In this document: piece after piece, positions 42,305 through 53,147 of the stretch
Layout: each line of letters begins with the position of its first letter
Position numbering within the stretch: the first letter of the stretch is position 1
Assembly (NCBI RefSeq): GCF_000281045.1
Contig: NW_008246071.1
Coordinates: forward strand, 190,542-247,697
Direction: 5' to 3'
Source of the DNA: Saprolegnia diclina VS20
Taxonomy: Eukaryota > Oomycota > Saprolegniomycetes > Saprolegniales > Saprolegniaceae
Length of the DNA stretch: 57,156 nt
Program-made: the position numbers and the translations under genes
Notes under the pieces: generated by a model
What the model was told of the DNA's origin: nothing
The model's database searches: none
Seen by the model: the letters and a program-made list of their open reading frames with translations, nothing else

Positions 42305-44901
42305 TTAGCAGCGTTCAAAGATCTTGTAGAGGTTGTTCAGGCTCGCAATCGGGCGCAGAATGCCATTGTCGTGGAGTTGGTGCGGGGGCTCAAACTGCGT
42401 CGTCTTGAGCGCTGGGTAGATGACGTGCTTGAGCACGTGCGCCGCCTTCTCGTTCGAGGCCTCGGGGTACGCCATGTCGCTGTACCACAGCGCGAGCGTC
42501 GTGCACACGCCTTCAAAACACGCTTCTTCTTCGTCCCAAGGGACGTCTTGGAGCTGCAAAATAAACTCGGGCAGCGCATGCATGGATGGCTCGTGACCGG
42601 GCAAAACGACAGGAATGCGCGCCAGCAAGCCCTACGTTCACTCGTCTCCATGTGGCCAAGTCGTTGTGTCGTACCTCGGGCGTAAAGTGTACGCCCAAGT
42701 ACTCGGCCAGCATCGGCGCCTTGTCGAGCAGCGTCGTTTGAATCGTGCGGGCAATGGCGTCTTTGGGGCCGTCGGCCTCAGTGTACAGATTCTGCGGATT
42801 CTCGAGCGCGCAGAGGACGAGATCGAAAATCGGGAGCGGCTCGTGCAGCGTGATGGTCGAGAAGGACCCAAACTGACGCACAATGTGCTGGTACATGAGC
42901 GCCATGGCCACGGCGCCATGCCGAACAATGTATAGCTTTTCCAAGTGCTGGATCACGGAGTAGTGGTCGTCGACGAGCCCAACAAACGTGTGTTCGCGAA
43001 AGAGCTATCGGTCACGAACGTTATCAGACGCTCGGTAGTTGGAGGCTTGCGTACCTTGGTCAAGCTGCGATCACAGCGCGCACGAATCTGGTCCTTGAGG
43101 TTCATGATACTCGTCAAGCTCTGCGGATCCACATCTACATCGTATGTACGCTGGAGACTTGTTGTGTGAGCGCCGAACGGACGTACCCTCGTCGTCGTCA
43201 TCATGCTCAAGTTCGCCGTCGGCCGTGCTTGGCGTGTCTTGGCTGGCCCGCCGCGGTGTCGGTGGCAGAATTTCGCTCTCGTCCAAGGTCGAGTCCAAGT
43301 CGAGGGTGACGTTGGCGTCATCTTCATCGTCCGCGTGGAACGACGTGTCTGACACAAGGAATTGGTCCATCGTCGTCGCTTGGTGGTCGGTGCGCACGAG
43401 CCGCTGTGGTGCCTACGCCATACCGATGCGATCCGTGCACTTGATACACTGATATTGTACCTTGGCGGCAACGTACGTTTTGGCTTTGGCTTTGGTCAAG
43501 CTCACATGCACCAGCGGCGACGTCTCGTCCAGTGGTCGTTTCTTCGCCTTGCGCTGCGGGGTCGCCTGGTCGTCGGAAGACGCGTCATCGTCATTGTCTT
43601 CGTCGTCGGCCGCGCTGTCTTGGGAAAAGAGCGCGCTGGACGGCGCCACGACCCGGCGCGTCACCAAGTGCGACGTGAGCATCGATGCGATGGGCTGCAC
43701 CGCAAAGACGCGCGACTCGTTCCCGCCGCGGAGCAGTGCGTCGGCGTAGTCCGCGATCGCCTGCACCAGCGTTTCTTCATGCAGGAAATGCACCTCGCGC
43801 TTGGTCGGATGGACGTTGACATCGACGTTCATGGGCGGAATCGTCATGGCCAAGTACACGAACGGATGGCTGTGCTTGGGAAGGTACTGCGCGTAGACGT
43901 GCTCGATGGCCCGGCGGAGCGTCGGGCACTCGACAAGCCGGTTGTTGATGAAGAGGATGAACGTGGCCTTCTTTGTGCTACGTGGACAACGTTCAAACTC
44001 TCACATCATGCAGGTCGACGTCTACTTGTAGTTGGCGTTGGTGATGTAGCCAATTGCCGTCACTGGCTTGTCGTTGCCGACGGGCGTTGCCTCGGTGAAC
44101 GCGACTGGAATGACCTCGCTTGCAATGGACGGACCGAAAATGGCCTTGATCACGTCTACTTGGCTCGTCCCTTGCGAGATGTTGACGTCGCAAGTGACTT
44201 CGCGGTGCTTCTTGCAGACAAAGCCCTTGCCTTGGCTCGCGTAATGCAAGGCGTAGCGCTGGACGACGTCGAGGATGCGCTGGTACTGCTCCGAGACGTT
44301 CTTGAGCGCTTGCTTGCGCGTTGTGAGGTTGTAAAACATGTCTTCCACCTACACGAGGTCACTCGACGTCCATGCTGACGCCCATGCATCCTACGAGGAT
44401 CTGTGTCCCGGTCTTGCCAGCGCAGGGCACGGGGGCTGTCGGACCACCCGGGACCTTGGGCACGAGGACGCCGTCGCGGTAGTGCGCACTGCATTGCAAT
44501 CAGATCTTGGAGCTCAGAAATAAGGTGTACCGGTACGCGCAGGGCTGGTCGTTCGTCTTGGACGTGATCGTGACGTGCGCGACGTGGGAGACGCTCGAGA
44601 GCGCTTCGCCGCGGAAACCATAAGAGGAAATCTCGCGCAGGTCCTCGAACGACCGGAGCTTGCTCGTCGTGAAGCGCTCGCAGACAATGTCGAGGTCCTC
44701 GCGTGCAATGCCGCAGCCGTCGTCTGTGATCTGCAGCAGCTTGAGCCCGCCGGCGCCGGCGACGACCGATATCTGGCGCGCGCCAGCGTCCAGGCTGTTC
44801 TCAAGCAGCTCCTTGAGCGCGTTCGCGGGCCGATGGACGACCTCGCCGGCTGCGATCTTGTCGACGACCGCTTGCTCCAGCCGCTCGATCCGGCGCGCCA
44901 T
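42305..44901 (-). CDS. MLH1: DNA mismatch repair protein MLH1
   Basis: Eight or so exons from [16 protein letters not shown] (44901; a longer frame to 44922 begins with TTG). The GHKL ATPase motifs are intact: [12 protein letters not shown] (motif I), [11 protein letters not shown] (II), [11 protein letters not shown] and [10 protein letters not shown] (III). [17 protein letters not shown] and [18 protein letters not shown] follow. A disordered linker is rich in Asp/Ser. The C-terminal domain includes [33 protein letters not shown] and DGPKDAIAR, and the protein ends with YKIFERC. FERC is the MLH1 terminus that completes the PMS1/PMS2 endonuclease site. MLH1 works as MutL-alpha in post-replication repair and in meiosis. 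Confidence 0.95.
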
Positions 44902-45553
44902 GCTGGGGCCACTTGAATCCAAAACAAAGTGTTATCTAGTGTTATGTATGAAATAGTGTTCTCTTGAATGCTGTTTCGACAANNNNNNNNNNNNNNNNNN
45001 NNNNNNNNNNNNNNNNNNNNNNNNNNNNNNNNNNNNNNNNNNNNNNNNNNNNNNNNNNNNNNNNNNNNNNNNNNNNNNNNNNNNNNNNNNNNNNNNNNNN
45101 NNNNNNNNNNNNNNNNNNNNNNNNNNNNNNNNNNNNNNNNNNNNNNNNNNNNNNNNNNNNNNNNNNNNNNNNNNNNNNNNNNNNNNNNNNNNNNNNNNNN
45201 NNNNNNNNNNNNNNNNNNNNNNNNNNNNNNNNNNNNNNNNNNNNNNNNNNNNNNNNNNNNNNNNNNNNNNNNNNNNNNNNNNNNNNNNNNNNNNNNNNNN
45301 NNNNNNNNNNNNNNNNNNNNNNNNNNNNNNNNNNNNNNNNNNNNNNNNNNNNNNNNNNNNNNNNNNNNNACTTTAGCGCGAGGTATTCTTGTCATGTACC
45401 GGGCTGAACCGGGTACAATGCTATGGCATTTGGCATGAGTCGATGCGTCAAGGCAGCATTTTGCAACATATAGTGTGATCGTGAATTGTGATATAGTATG
45501 AAACCGGATATTTTCCGGAAGATCATTTGACCTGATGCCAAAAATAGTTTGCA
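44902..45553. other. Divergent intergenic region containing an assembly gap
   Basis: Promoter region between MLH1 and the PDZ protein. The unknown bases interrupt it, so elements cannot be listed. Confidence 0.6.
44983..45369. other. Run of 387 N (assembly gap)
   Basis: Unresolved bases. The sequences on both sides do not belong to one exon, so no gene in this window is visibly cut by the gap. Confidence 0.99.
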
Positions 45554-47390
45554 ATGACAGCGACCGAGGTGCAGGAAGCAGCGCCGACGCGCGCTGTCGA
45601 CCATGGCAGCAGCTCCGACGAGGTCCTCGAGGTAGCCTCGCCCAGTGCTATGCTCATGACCGACCTATGGCCTTGCTGTAGCTGACGTTTGCAGAGCCTG
45701 GCGACCTCGGCATCCGCATTGCCTTCGACCACGACGGGCATGTGCTTGTCAAGAAGATCGAGTCGGTCCCAGGTACACAGCGCGCCAGCGGCTGCGTATG
45801 TACTGACATCATCCTAGGGCCCGTCGAGCGCATCTGCCCCGACTTGACGCCTGGTGACGTGCTCGTGGCCATCGTACCTTAGGCGATCACCACCTTCATG
45901 TTAATCGTGGGTGGTGTAGAATGCGACCAACGTCCTTCCATACTCGTTTCGCGACGTCATGAAGAAGCTGCGCGAAGCGAAAAGCAGTGACAAGCCAATG
46001 CAGCTGGCCTTTCTGCCCAAGGCCGGCGCGTCCTTCTTTACGTCCACCGAGTCGCTCGTTGAGGCATGGCTGCGGGAAGAGCAAGCGCACATGGACGACG
46101 GCGAGTTTGAAGTCATCTTTCCGCCGTCGCAGCCCCTCGGATTTCAGCTTGGCGAGTCGTTCCTTATGGTCAAGCCGTTTGTCGTCACGGACGTCGAGGT
46201 GGACGCAGCGTGGGCGGCACGGATTCGTGGCAAGTGCGTCGTCAAGATCAACGACCACGTCGTCTTGGGGGCGCCCGTCGACGACGTTCGAGACCTCCTC
46301 TCGAGTATCGACCCGAGTTTGTTTCCAAAGCAATTGTCGCTGCTTCGTCTCTCGGCGTCCACACCATCAGCGACGCCAGACGACGACTATGACATCGTGA
46401 CGATCCCGACGTCAGACTGGATGCCACGCTTCCGCTTTGCGCTCGTTGAACGCATGCTCGAAGTACCAACGATCGAGCCGTTTGCAGCAGCCTTAGACAG
46501 GCCACTGCTGTCGCCGCGGACGAGCAAAGAGCGGCGACGGGATGGAATTGCGCCCGGACAGCTGCTTATCGCTATCAACGGGATCTCGGCGCTTGGCATT
46601 CACGCAGATCGAACGCCCGGCTCGTCGCACGTCGGAATGGTCACCGTCGCGCTCGAGAAGCTCGAAAACGAGCCGCGATCGCTTCTGGTTCGCGACTTGA
46701 CGCTGTATGAACGGGAGTTTCGGGCGCAGCGGCCACTCTCGCCGTGGCGTCGTCGGTGTCCTTCACCACCCACCGCTGGTGATAGCAGTGCAGTACCAAG
46801 TAGCACGATCACAGTAGCGTCGGCGCCCCGCGTCTTGACCGAGCTCCTTACGTCGAGCCTCGCTCGGGTGCCGGCGAGTACCGGTGAGGCGCTTGATGCA
46901 CGCCAGACGTGGGTGACCTCCCGTCTACGACACGTAACGATCCAAGCGCCATCCGCGTCCGAAGCCTTGGGACTCTCGCTCGAGACGGACTTTTCGACCA
47001 AATATACCGTGTTTCACAAGTTTGAACGGTACATTTCACCGTTTTGTGCATCTTTGTGTGAACGACCTTGCTTACTTAGCGCTCCATCGCCTGCGCTCGA
47101 GCGCGTCGACGCTGGGGATCGTCTTACCCACTTGAACGGAGCCCCGATTGAGACGCTAGATACTGCCGCCATTATCGACTTTTTGCGCAGCAGTGAAGAC
47201 AAGACCCCTCGGTACGGCAACCGACACGGCACATGCTGAGAAGCTTCCTGTTTGTAGCACCGTCCGAGTGCTCAAGGCGCGGTCCAGTCTGCCCAAGAGC
47301 TTGATGACCTCGTGGAAGTGGGTCCGGCGCTCGTTTACGGCCAAAACCACTCCGCGTTTGCTCGACACGGCGGCAGCCACTGTCGAGTAG
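45554..47390 (+). CDS. PDZ-domain protein, multiple PDZ-like units
   Basis: Six exons. The start is MTATEVQEAAPTRAV. The first PDZ unit is assembled by splicing: EVLELTFAEPGDLGIRI, VLVKKIESVPGP, LTPGDVLVAINATNV and SFRDVMKKLREA, with GDLGI in place of the usual GLGF loop. Two further PDZ-like units follow: one around QPLGFQLGESFLMV with CVVKINDHVVLG, and one ending in VDAGDRLTHLNGAPIETL. A segment with GIAPGQLLIAINGISALG looks like the half-conserved binding edge of another. The last exon is basic (KWVRRSFTAKTTPRLL). There is no enzymatic domain, so a scaffold role is likely. The in-frame 51-nt intron at 47029-47079 is read through in the unspliced frame. Confidence 0.7.
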
Positions 47391-47515
47391 CTCGCGACTC
47401 GGTGTGGTCTTGTCACTTGACGACAAATGTAGTTGCGATATTCGAGAACGAAAAGACATACGAGTATATTAAAAATGCAATAACGAGCTCCATGCAATAT
47501 CAAATGTAGCTGCGG

Positions 47516-50500
47516 TCAGCCCAACCGATGCAAGGCCGAGGTTTGCTGCTTGGCCAACCGGATGCCTTCGTGGTACAACCGACTCACGACGCGGGCACTT
47601 TGCAGAATCGAGATCTACGAGCCGATAAGGTCCTCGCGAGCATCGAACCGATGTGTCTACCTTGTACTTTTCGATCTTGTCCTTGACTCTGGTGATGATG
47701 GCAATCTTCTCGGAACGTTCTTCCTCCGAGAGCGTAAGCTGCGCGACAAGGTCTTCGTCGAGCTCGGGCAAGAGCGACATGAACTCTGCGCCGCACGTTA
47801 TAAATTGAAAAAATAAACAAGTGAGAATGTCGTACCGCGCTCGTACATGGACTGCACTTCCGCCATGAACGACTGCGTCCGAAAGAGCTTCCAGCTCGTC
47901 AAGTCGGGGGCCGGAAGCGTGAGGCGCGACCCCACGTCGTTCTTGGTGCGCGTGAGGGCCTCGCGCCGCTTGTGGTCGTTGTAGCTCCGGTTGAACTGAC
48001 TGCCGACAAGCGTGAGGGGCATCGCCGTGTAGCAAGCGCCAAAGATCATGGCCAGCACCGCAATGAACTTGCCACTCATGTTCTTGGGCACAATGTCCCC
48101 GTAACCCACCGACGTGATCCTAGTATCATAGTGGAGTTAGGGTCCAGGCTACAAAATAGGAATACGAACGTGACAATGATAAACCAAATGCCCGAAAAGA
48201 CATCTTCAAACTGGGAGAGTTGGCCGCGGACGTCGATCAAGACGCGCTTCCCTGTCGGCATGTGCGCGGTCGTGGGTGGTAACTTGATGAGTTTGCCCGC
48301 GCTGTCGGTGCACGGTGTCCCCACAAAGCACTCGGTGCCCATTTCGACTTGGTAGATGAGAAACGCAAAAATTGTCGTCGAGAGGGCGAGCATAAAGTAC
48401 TGTCGACATGCGATACATCAATGTCTTCCATCACCAGACATGCATACCGGAATCACGAGGCGTAGATACGTCTTGGAAATGGCTTCACGCACGACAAACG
48501 TGGCCGGGATTTCCTACGCGACCGTCAATGCACCGAAAATCTCGACGAGCTCACCGCTTGAATTTGAAAAAAGCGGAAAATACGACAAAACCGCATCGCC
48601 GTGAGGACGCTGTTGGAGGTCGGCACGATGGCGTAGTCGGGCGTAATGCCCATAAAGTACCGTTTGGCTTCAAAGATGAGGAAGGGAATGAAAGCGATCG
48701 CGTCGGCCCACTGATATGGGTTCTTCCAGTTCATTGCGCGAGGGCCCGTGAGCGCCAGCATCGAAAGGAGCTCGACGAGCGAGCAAAGGAAGAAGATGTA
48801 CTCGAGGCCGTACCAGTACGGCGAGGCGTTGAGGTAGTAAAAGTGCCGGCGCTGGCACTCGGGGCGCTTGCACACGTAGTTGGGACGCTCCGCCTTGGTA
48901 AGGTCCCAGATCGGTCGGAACGGCAGCATGCTCCCGAAACCCGTGTAGTTGTAGTTGATGTTGGGGTACAAGCAGTTGTAAGCGCTCAGCGAGAGGCTGC
49001 CAAAGTTGTTGCCGTGTCCGTAGCAGTGCGTCATGTCGGACGTTTTCGCGTCGCACTCAAAGTTGAGTGGCACGCTCGTGTCGACGCTCGAGAAGCACCC
49101 GGGATCGGCGCTCGTGTTGGAAGACGAGGCATACGCGCAGTACGTTTGCGCGACCGTCTTGCAGTAGGCTGTGTTTTCACCAAACGGCTGGACGTCTGGC
49201 ATTGTTTGCACAAAGAGCACGCCAATGCTAAAGATAAAGATGCACCACCGCAGCCGGAAGCGCGACGCGCGGGTCGCCGTGCTGGGCGACGCAACGGCCG
49301 CCGTGCTGGGCGACGCAACGGCCGCCGCGCCTTGCTTCGGAAGCTCTTTGCCGGTCCAGCTGCGCCGAAACGAGGCCACAATGCGGTCTCGGATGGAGCT
49401 ACGACCGTTGTTCTACGCGTACATTCATGAAGGACATGGACAGCGGAATGGGATGCTACCGCGTCGTGGCTGTGGTCTTCGGCAACCATTTGTTCGACAG
49501 TCGAGACGAGCTCGACGTGCTGCTCTTGGCACTGGATCATGTGCGCATGGAGGTCTTGCGCGGTCTGGTAGATCTTGGAAATGTCTGTTTCGTGCTTGAG
49601 CTCGGCGCTGAGCGTCGTCGCAATCAGCGTCATCTCGCCTGTGAGCGCGGCGAGGCGCAAGTAGAGGCTGTTGGGCGTCATGTACTTGGTGAGAATTTCC
49701 GGGTTCTCCTCGAGCGCGTGGTCGGTTTTCTTTTGGTTTTCGCTCGTGCCCGCCGCCAGCGCGTGCATCGACTCGATGCTGCGGGTGACGACCTTGTCCG
49801 TGTGGTCGCGCCACGCGCGGTCAAATTCCGTGCCGACGATCGCCAACGGCATCGACAAAAAGAGCGTGCCAATGACCATGATGACGACCGCTGTCGATCG
49901 CCCAAGCATGTTGCCATCGGCTGGCACCACGTCGCCGTACCCGACCGTCGAGACCCTAATCAGCGATATCAATATATATAGTAGGTATGAGACACGTGCT
50001 AGGACAATACGTACGTCGTCACAACATAGTAGGCCGACGTGAGAAGATCCGTAAACATGCACGTATCAATGGACGTGCACGGGTTGAAGAGGTACATGAG
50101 GCACGAAAACACGAGCACAATTTCCGTCAGAAAGATCAACTAGGAAAAGACTTCGCATCGCGATGCATCGAGAGATGCGTACCGCGACAGTGATCGCAGG
50201 CACGCTGGCAATGATGGCTTGGACGAGAATGTATGTGCCGGAATTGTTCTAGTACCATAGTGTGGTGAAGATATGCTGCAATAGAAAGGGCAGCGTGCAC
50301 CTTGGCCAAGCGGAAAATACGCAAGAGACGCGCCAAGCGCAGCACGACAAAGCTCGTACCGCTCCCAAAGATGAGATCGATGTAGAAGGGCACGAGCGCG
50401 AGTACGTCAAACCAGTTGAAGACGTCCTTCGCAAACGGCAGCAAGCGGCGCTCCTTGAGCACGTCGACGTTGGCCCAGAGCGACGGCCAAATCACGATTC

Positions 50501-50876
50501 GAATCACAAAGTCGATGGTGAAAATGCACGTAAAAATGCCGTCGAGGAGCACATACGTGGCCTCGTCGGGCAAATTCGGGTAGTCGGGGTGCCCCGCGTG
50601 GTAAATGTCCATGTTGGGGCCGTCGAGCGTCCGGAGAAAGAGCGACGCGCACGAGACAAGCGCTGAAATACCCATAAAGTGGTGAAACACTTTGCTGTAC
50701 ACGGACGAGTCGGGCACCGTGAAGAAGGTAAAGACGACCTCGAACCGGTTCAGCCGCGTGAGCGTCTGCGGCGTGTACATCTTCATGCTTGTGTCCGTGA
50801 GCAAGCCCGCATTGTGCAGAGCTTCGATCGAGAGCGCCGCATTGTACTTGGGCGAGATCGCCGCGTACACGGGCAT
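47516..50876 (-). CDS. Tandem two-repeat (12-TM) voltage-gated potassium channel
   Basis: About ten exons from ATG 50876 (MPVYAAISPKYNAAL) to the stop at 47516. Unit 1 has S1-S3 (VFHHFMGISALVSCASLFL, LLDGIFTCIFTIDFVIRIV, WFDVLALVPFYIDLIF), an Arg-rich S4 (FVVLRLARLLRIFRLAK), and the filter TVSTVGYGDVVPADGN with S6 VIMVIGTLFLSMPLAIV. After a cytosolic linker, a 47-nt intron (49413-49459) joins HDA in phase to NNGRSSIRDRIVAS and unit 2. Unit 2 has S1 CIFIFSIGVLFVQTM, a long Cys-rich extracellular loop, a weak S4 (MRFCRIFRFFQIQ), and the filter ITSVGYGDIVPKN. A coiled C-terminus (EERSEKIAIITRVKDKIEKY) ends the protein. There are two filters, so two such chains could form one pore (inference). 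Confidence 0.8.
49279..49326. repeat. Two perfect 24-bp tandem copies in the channel linker
   Basis: GTGCTGGGCGACGCAACGGC plus four bases, repeated exactly twice. On the minus strand it encodes two copies of AAVASPST just before S1 of channel unit 2. Confidence 0.9.
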
Positions 50877-51402
50877 CGCGCGGCTTGTCTGTTGGCGCGG
50901 AAACGCAACTGTAACCACTGCCTCTCCATTGCGAAGGGACGCGAAACCGCCGAGAGCTTTTTATTACGCTCGATTGGATTGGGCTTAGATAAGAGCGCAT
51001 ACATGGCAACATGGCTGGACGGACACCACACACACACGAGCTGGACAAGCGTTGTTTTAGCCATGCTATCAAGCGCGGCCTATACAGACTGCCCATTCGG
51101 CTTTTGAGCTCCACGCACGATGGCTTCGCGACCGTGGGAATCTAGTAGGAGCCAAGGCCGCGAGACGAAGGCGAGCTGCAATAAGCGCTCTAGCGGAGAA
51201 TGCTGGAACAGTCGCTTTGCTGCTGCGGCGTCCGACTTGTGAATATGCTCAAACCTAAGTCCTGTGTCTTAGTCGAATGACTGTCAGCGCCTTTCCTGTG
51301 AAAGACGATGAGTGCCTCAGATCTTTCGACACAAGATCGCGTGCATCTGATTGGCCACATCAAGGATACGCCGCCAAAGGCTCGAGTGCCATTGAAACCA
51401 GG
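50877..51402. promoter_or_regulatory. Divergent region, K+ channel / small membrane protein
   Basis: 526 bp without exon-like frames. It has a CA repeat (ACCACACACACACACG, near 51027) and an inverted CCAAT box (CTGATTGGCC near 51348) upstream of the small membrane protein. Confidence 0.4.
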
Positions 51403-51924
51403 ATGACCAAAGACGTCCAGTCTCGCCTTCTTAGCTGCAGCGCTGCAGGTCTCATAGCGATCCAAGGTCTTGGCCTTGCACTTGGTACCCACCATCTCGC
51501 TCCTTGATTGCGCTCGTCTTATACGCCGATTAGTCGCTAGCTACAGCTCACTCTCATCGCGTACGTTCCTCTCCGATGGAGTAGCATGTAGCAACGCCCA
51601 TGTCTAGTCTTCTTCGGCCTCAACGTACTTCTCTGCGGTGTCTGGCTCGCGTTCCATGAAGTACAGCCTGCCTTGGCACCATTCGAGCTACCCCGCGGCC
51701 TCGAGACGCCTCTCGGAAAGGCGTATACGTACCAATTCATCGCGTTCGCTTCGGTCGACTCGTTCTTTGGCAGCGTCTGGGACACTTTTGTGCTCGTGTG
51801 GCTGCTCTTTGTCTCGGCTGTCTTTGTCTACATCCACTTTGCGCACGACCACCACAGCAGCGAAGCCAAGCAGGAGAGTTTGCTCATGCATGACTACCAA
51901 AAGCTCGACATCCAAGCCATGTAG
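51403..51924 (+). CDS. Small three-helix membrane protein with a 27-nt micro-exon
   Basis: Three exons: 51403-51484, 51534-51560 and 51608-51924, giving 141 residues. The introns (49 and 47 nt) both fit the local GTAC...TAG pattern, and the phases agree across the 27-nt middle exon. The start MTKDVQSRLLSCSAAG is followed by three hydrophobic stretches: LIAIQGLGLALVASY, LFFGLNVLLCGVWLAF and TFVLVWLLFVSAVFVYIHF. Between helices 2 and 3 is a segment with YTYQFIAFASVDSFFGSVWD. A His/Asp-rich tail (HFAHDHHSSEAK) and HDYQKLDIQAM end the protein. I do not recognise a family. The micro-exon model is deduced from sequence only. Confidence 0.5.
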
Positions 51925-53147
51925 CCATACCTTTATAAGGATTACCAAGTCTTTTTGCACGACTTCATTGCTTCCATCGCGTCGCTACTTACATCGCGTC
52001 ACTGCAAAATGCGTCCCAGTGCTGCGCAGGTCCCAAGGATGGTTCTGGAGCAACGACAACGCGTTTGTCGATTCATTCCAGGCACTATCCATTATTCTCT
52101 GCTACCGCGTCATAGGACAGACAAGGCCGTCTGGTTGCTGAAGGTGAGGCACCAGTTCAATCATCTCTGCCGTTGGACTTTTTTGACTGAACCGGATGTG
52201 GGGCGAAAGGACACCATTTGATTGGTTGGTGCGAACACATATCCGGATAAAGATACTCTGTGGCCAAATCCCGCAACGAGCTATCTCAAACGCTCTTGCG
52301 CAGCTTCTTGGGAGAGAAGAGCTCGCTTACCCTACGTGAAGGCAAGCAGAGGCGTACGGGGTGATTGCGATGGCATTCGGGTCCCAGAACGGCAAGTTGA
52401 TCGGTGGTTGAAGCCACCGTTGAAGTTCTTTTGGTCAAGATGGGTATACTAGTATCGGTCTTTGCAACCCTACGAACCGTGCGATACATCACTTCAAGCT
52501 GCCTCTAACGTCGACAAACTTCGACCAGCCTTTGACAGCAAGACGTTCTTCAAGCTAATCTCTAGATTTGCTCTTATGGTTCTCTTGCGACCTCCTTGCT
52601 ACTCCCAAGGAAGCATGGTCTGTTGTTGCTACTTCAGCGGTCGCCAGTCACATGGGCACTCTTCTCGTACACGGCGCCAACTAGTCGTACGTGGATGGGT
52701 CCATGGGACCCGTCTGGTTCCGCTGGATTTTGCAAGGGGACTCTTCAACCCTACGTCACCACCGTCGTGCGCCGGACGGGTAAATACGCTCGAGAGGCTG
52801 TGATAGCGAGCCGGCAGCGAAGCCTTGCCCCGCTTGTCTACACCGTCCGTACCCATGGCGCTAGCGTCGTCGAGTGTGCTAGGTGCTTGCGCGGCCACAT
52901 CCTCGCGCTGTAATCGCCGAGTAGCTTGGCCGGGCCAATCAAGACCCACTTTGCACATCGCGCGTCCGTCGCCGGTCGTGTTTTTCCCCCACGGCCGTGG
53001 CCTTGTGACCGGTCGCTCAGAAGCCGCAGCGCACTGTGGCGTCTTTGGTAATCACGCATCCGCGGAGGCCCTCGGTCTCTCCGCGCAGTACGTGTCACAA
53101 GAAGATTCTATTGCGCATTCGAATCCGCATGGGCCTGTACCCTCCCA
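51925..53147. other. Intergenic, possible eroded coding sequence
   Basis: About 1.2 kb. A short stretch at 51935-52120 reads like coding sequence in pieces (DYQVFLHDFIASIAS; GWFWSNDNAFVDSFQAL) but I could not join it in one frame. The rest shows no clear gene. The PDT start lies at its right end. Confidence 0.35.

Noticed and set aside
44964-45554. Frames running through the N block
   Set aside because: They consist mostly of unknown bases and carry no information.
48525-49379. Second potassium channel as a separate gene starting at MASFRRSW
   Set aside because: That start codon is GTG, not ATG, and the frame is open upstream to a splice acceptor that joins the first channel unit.
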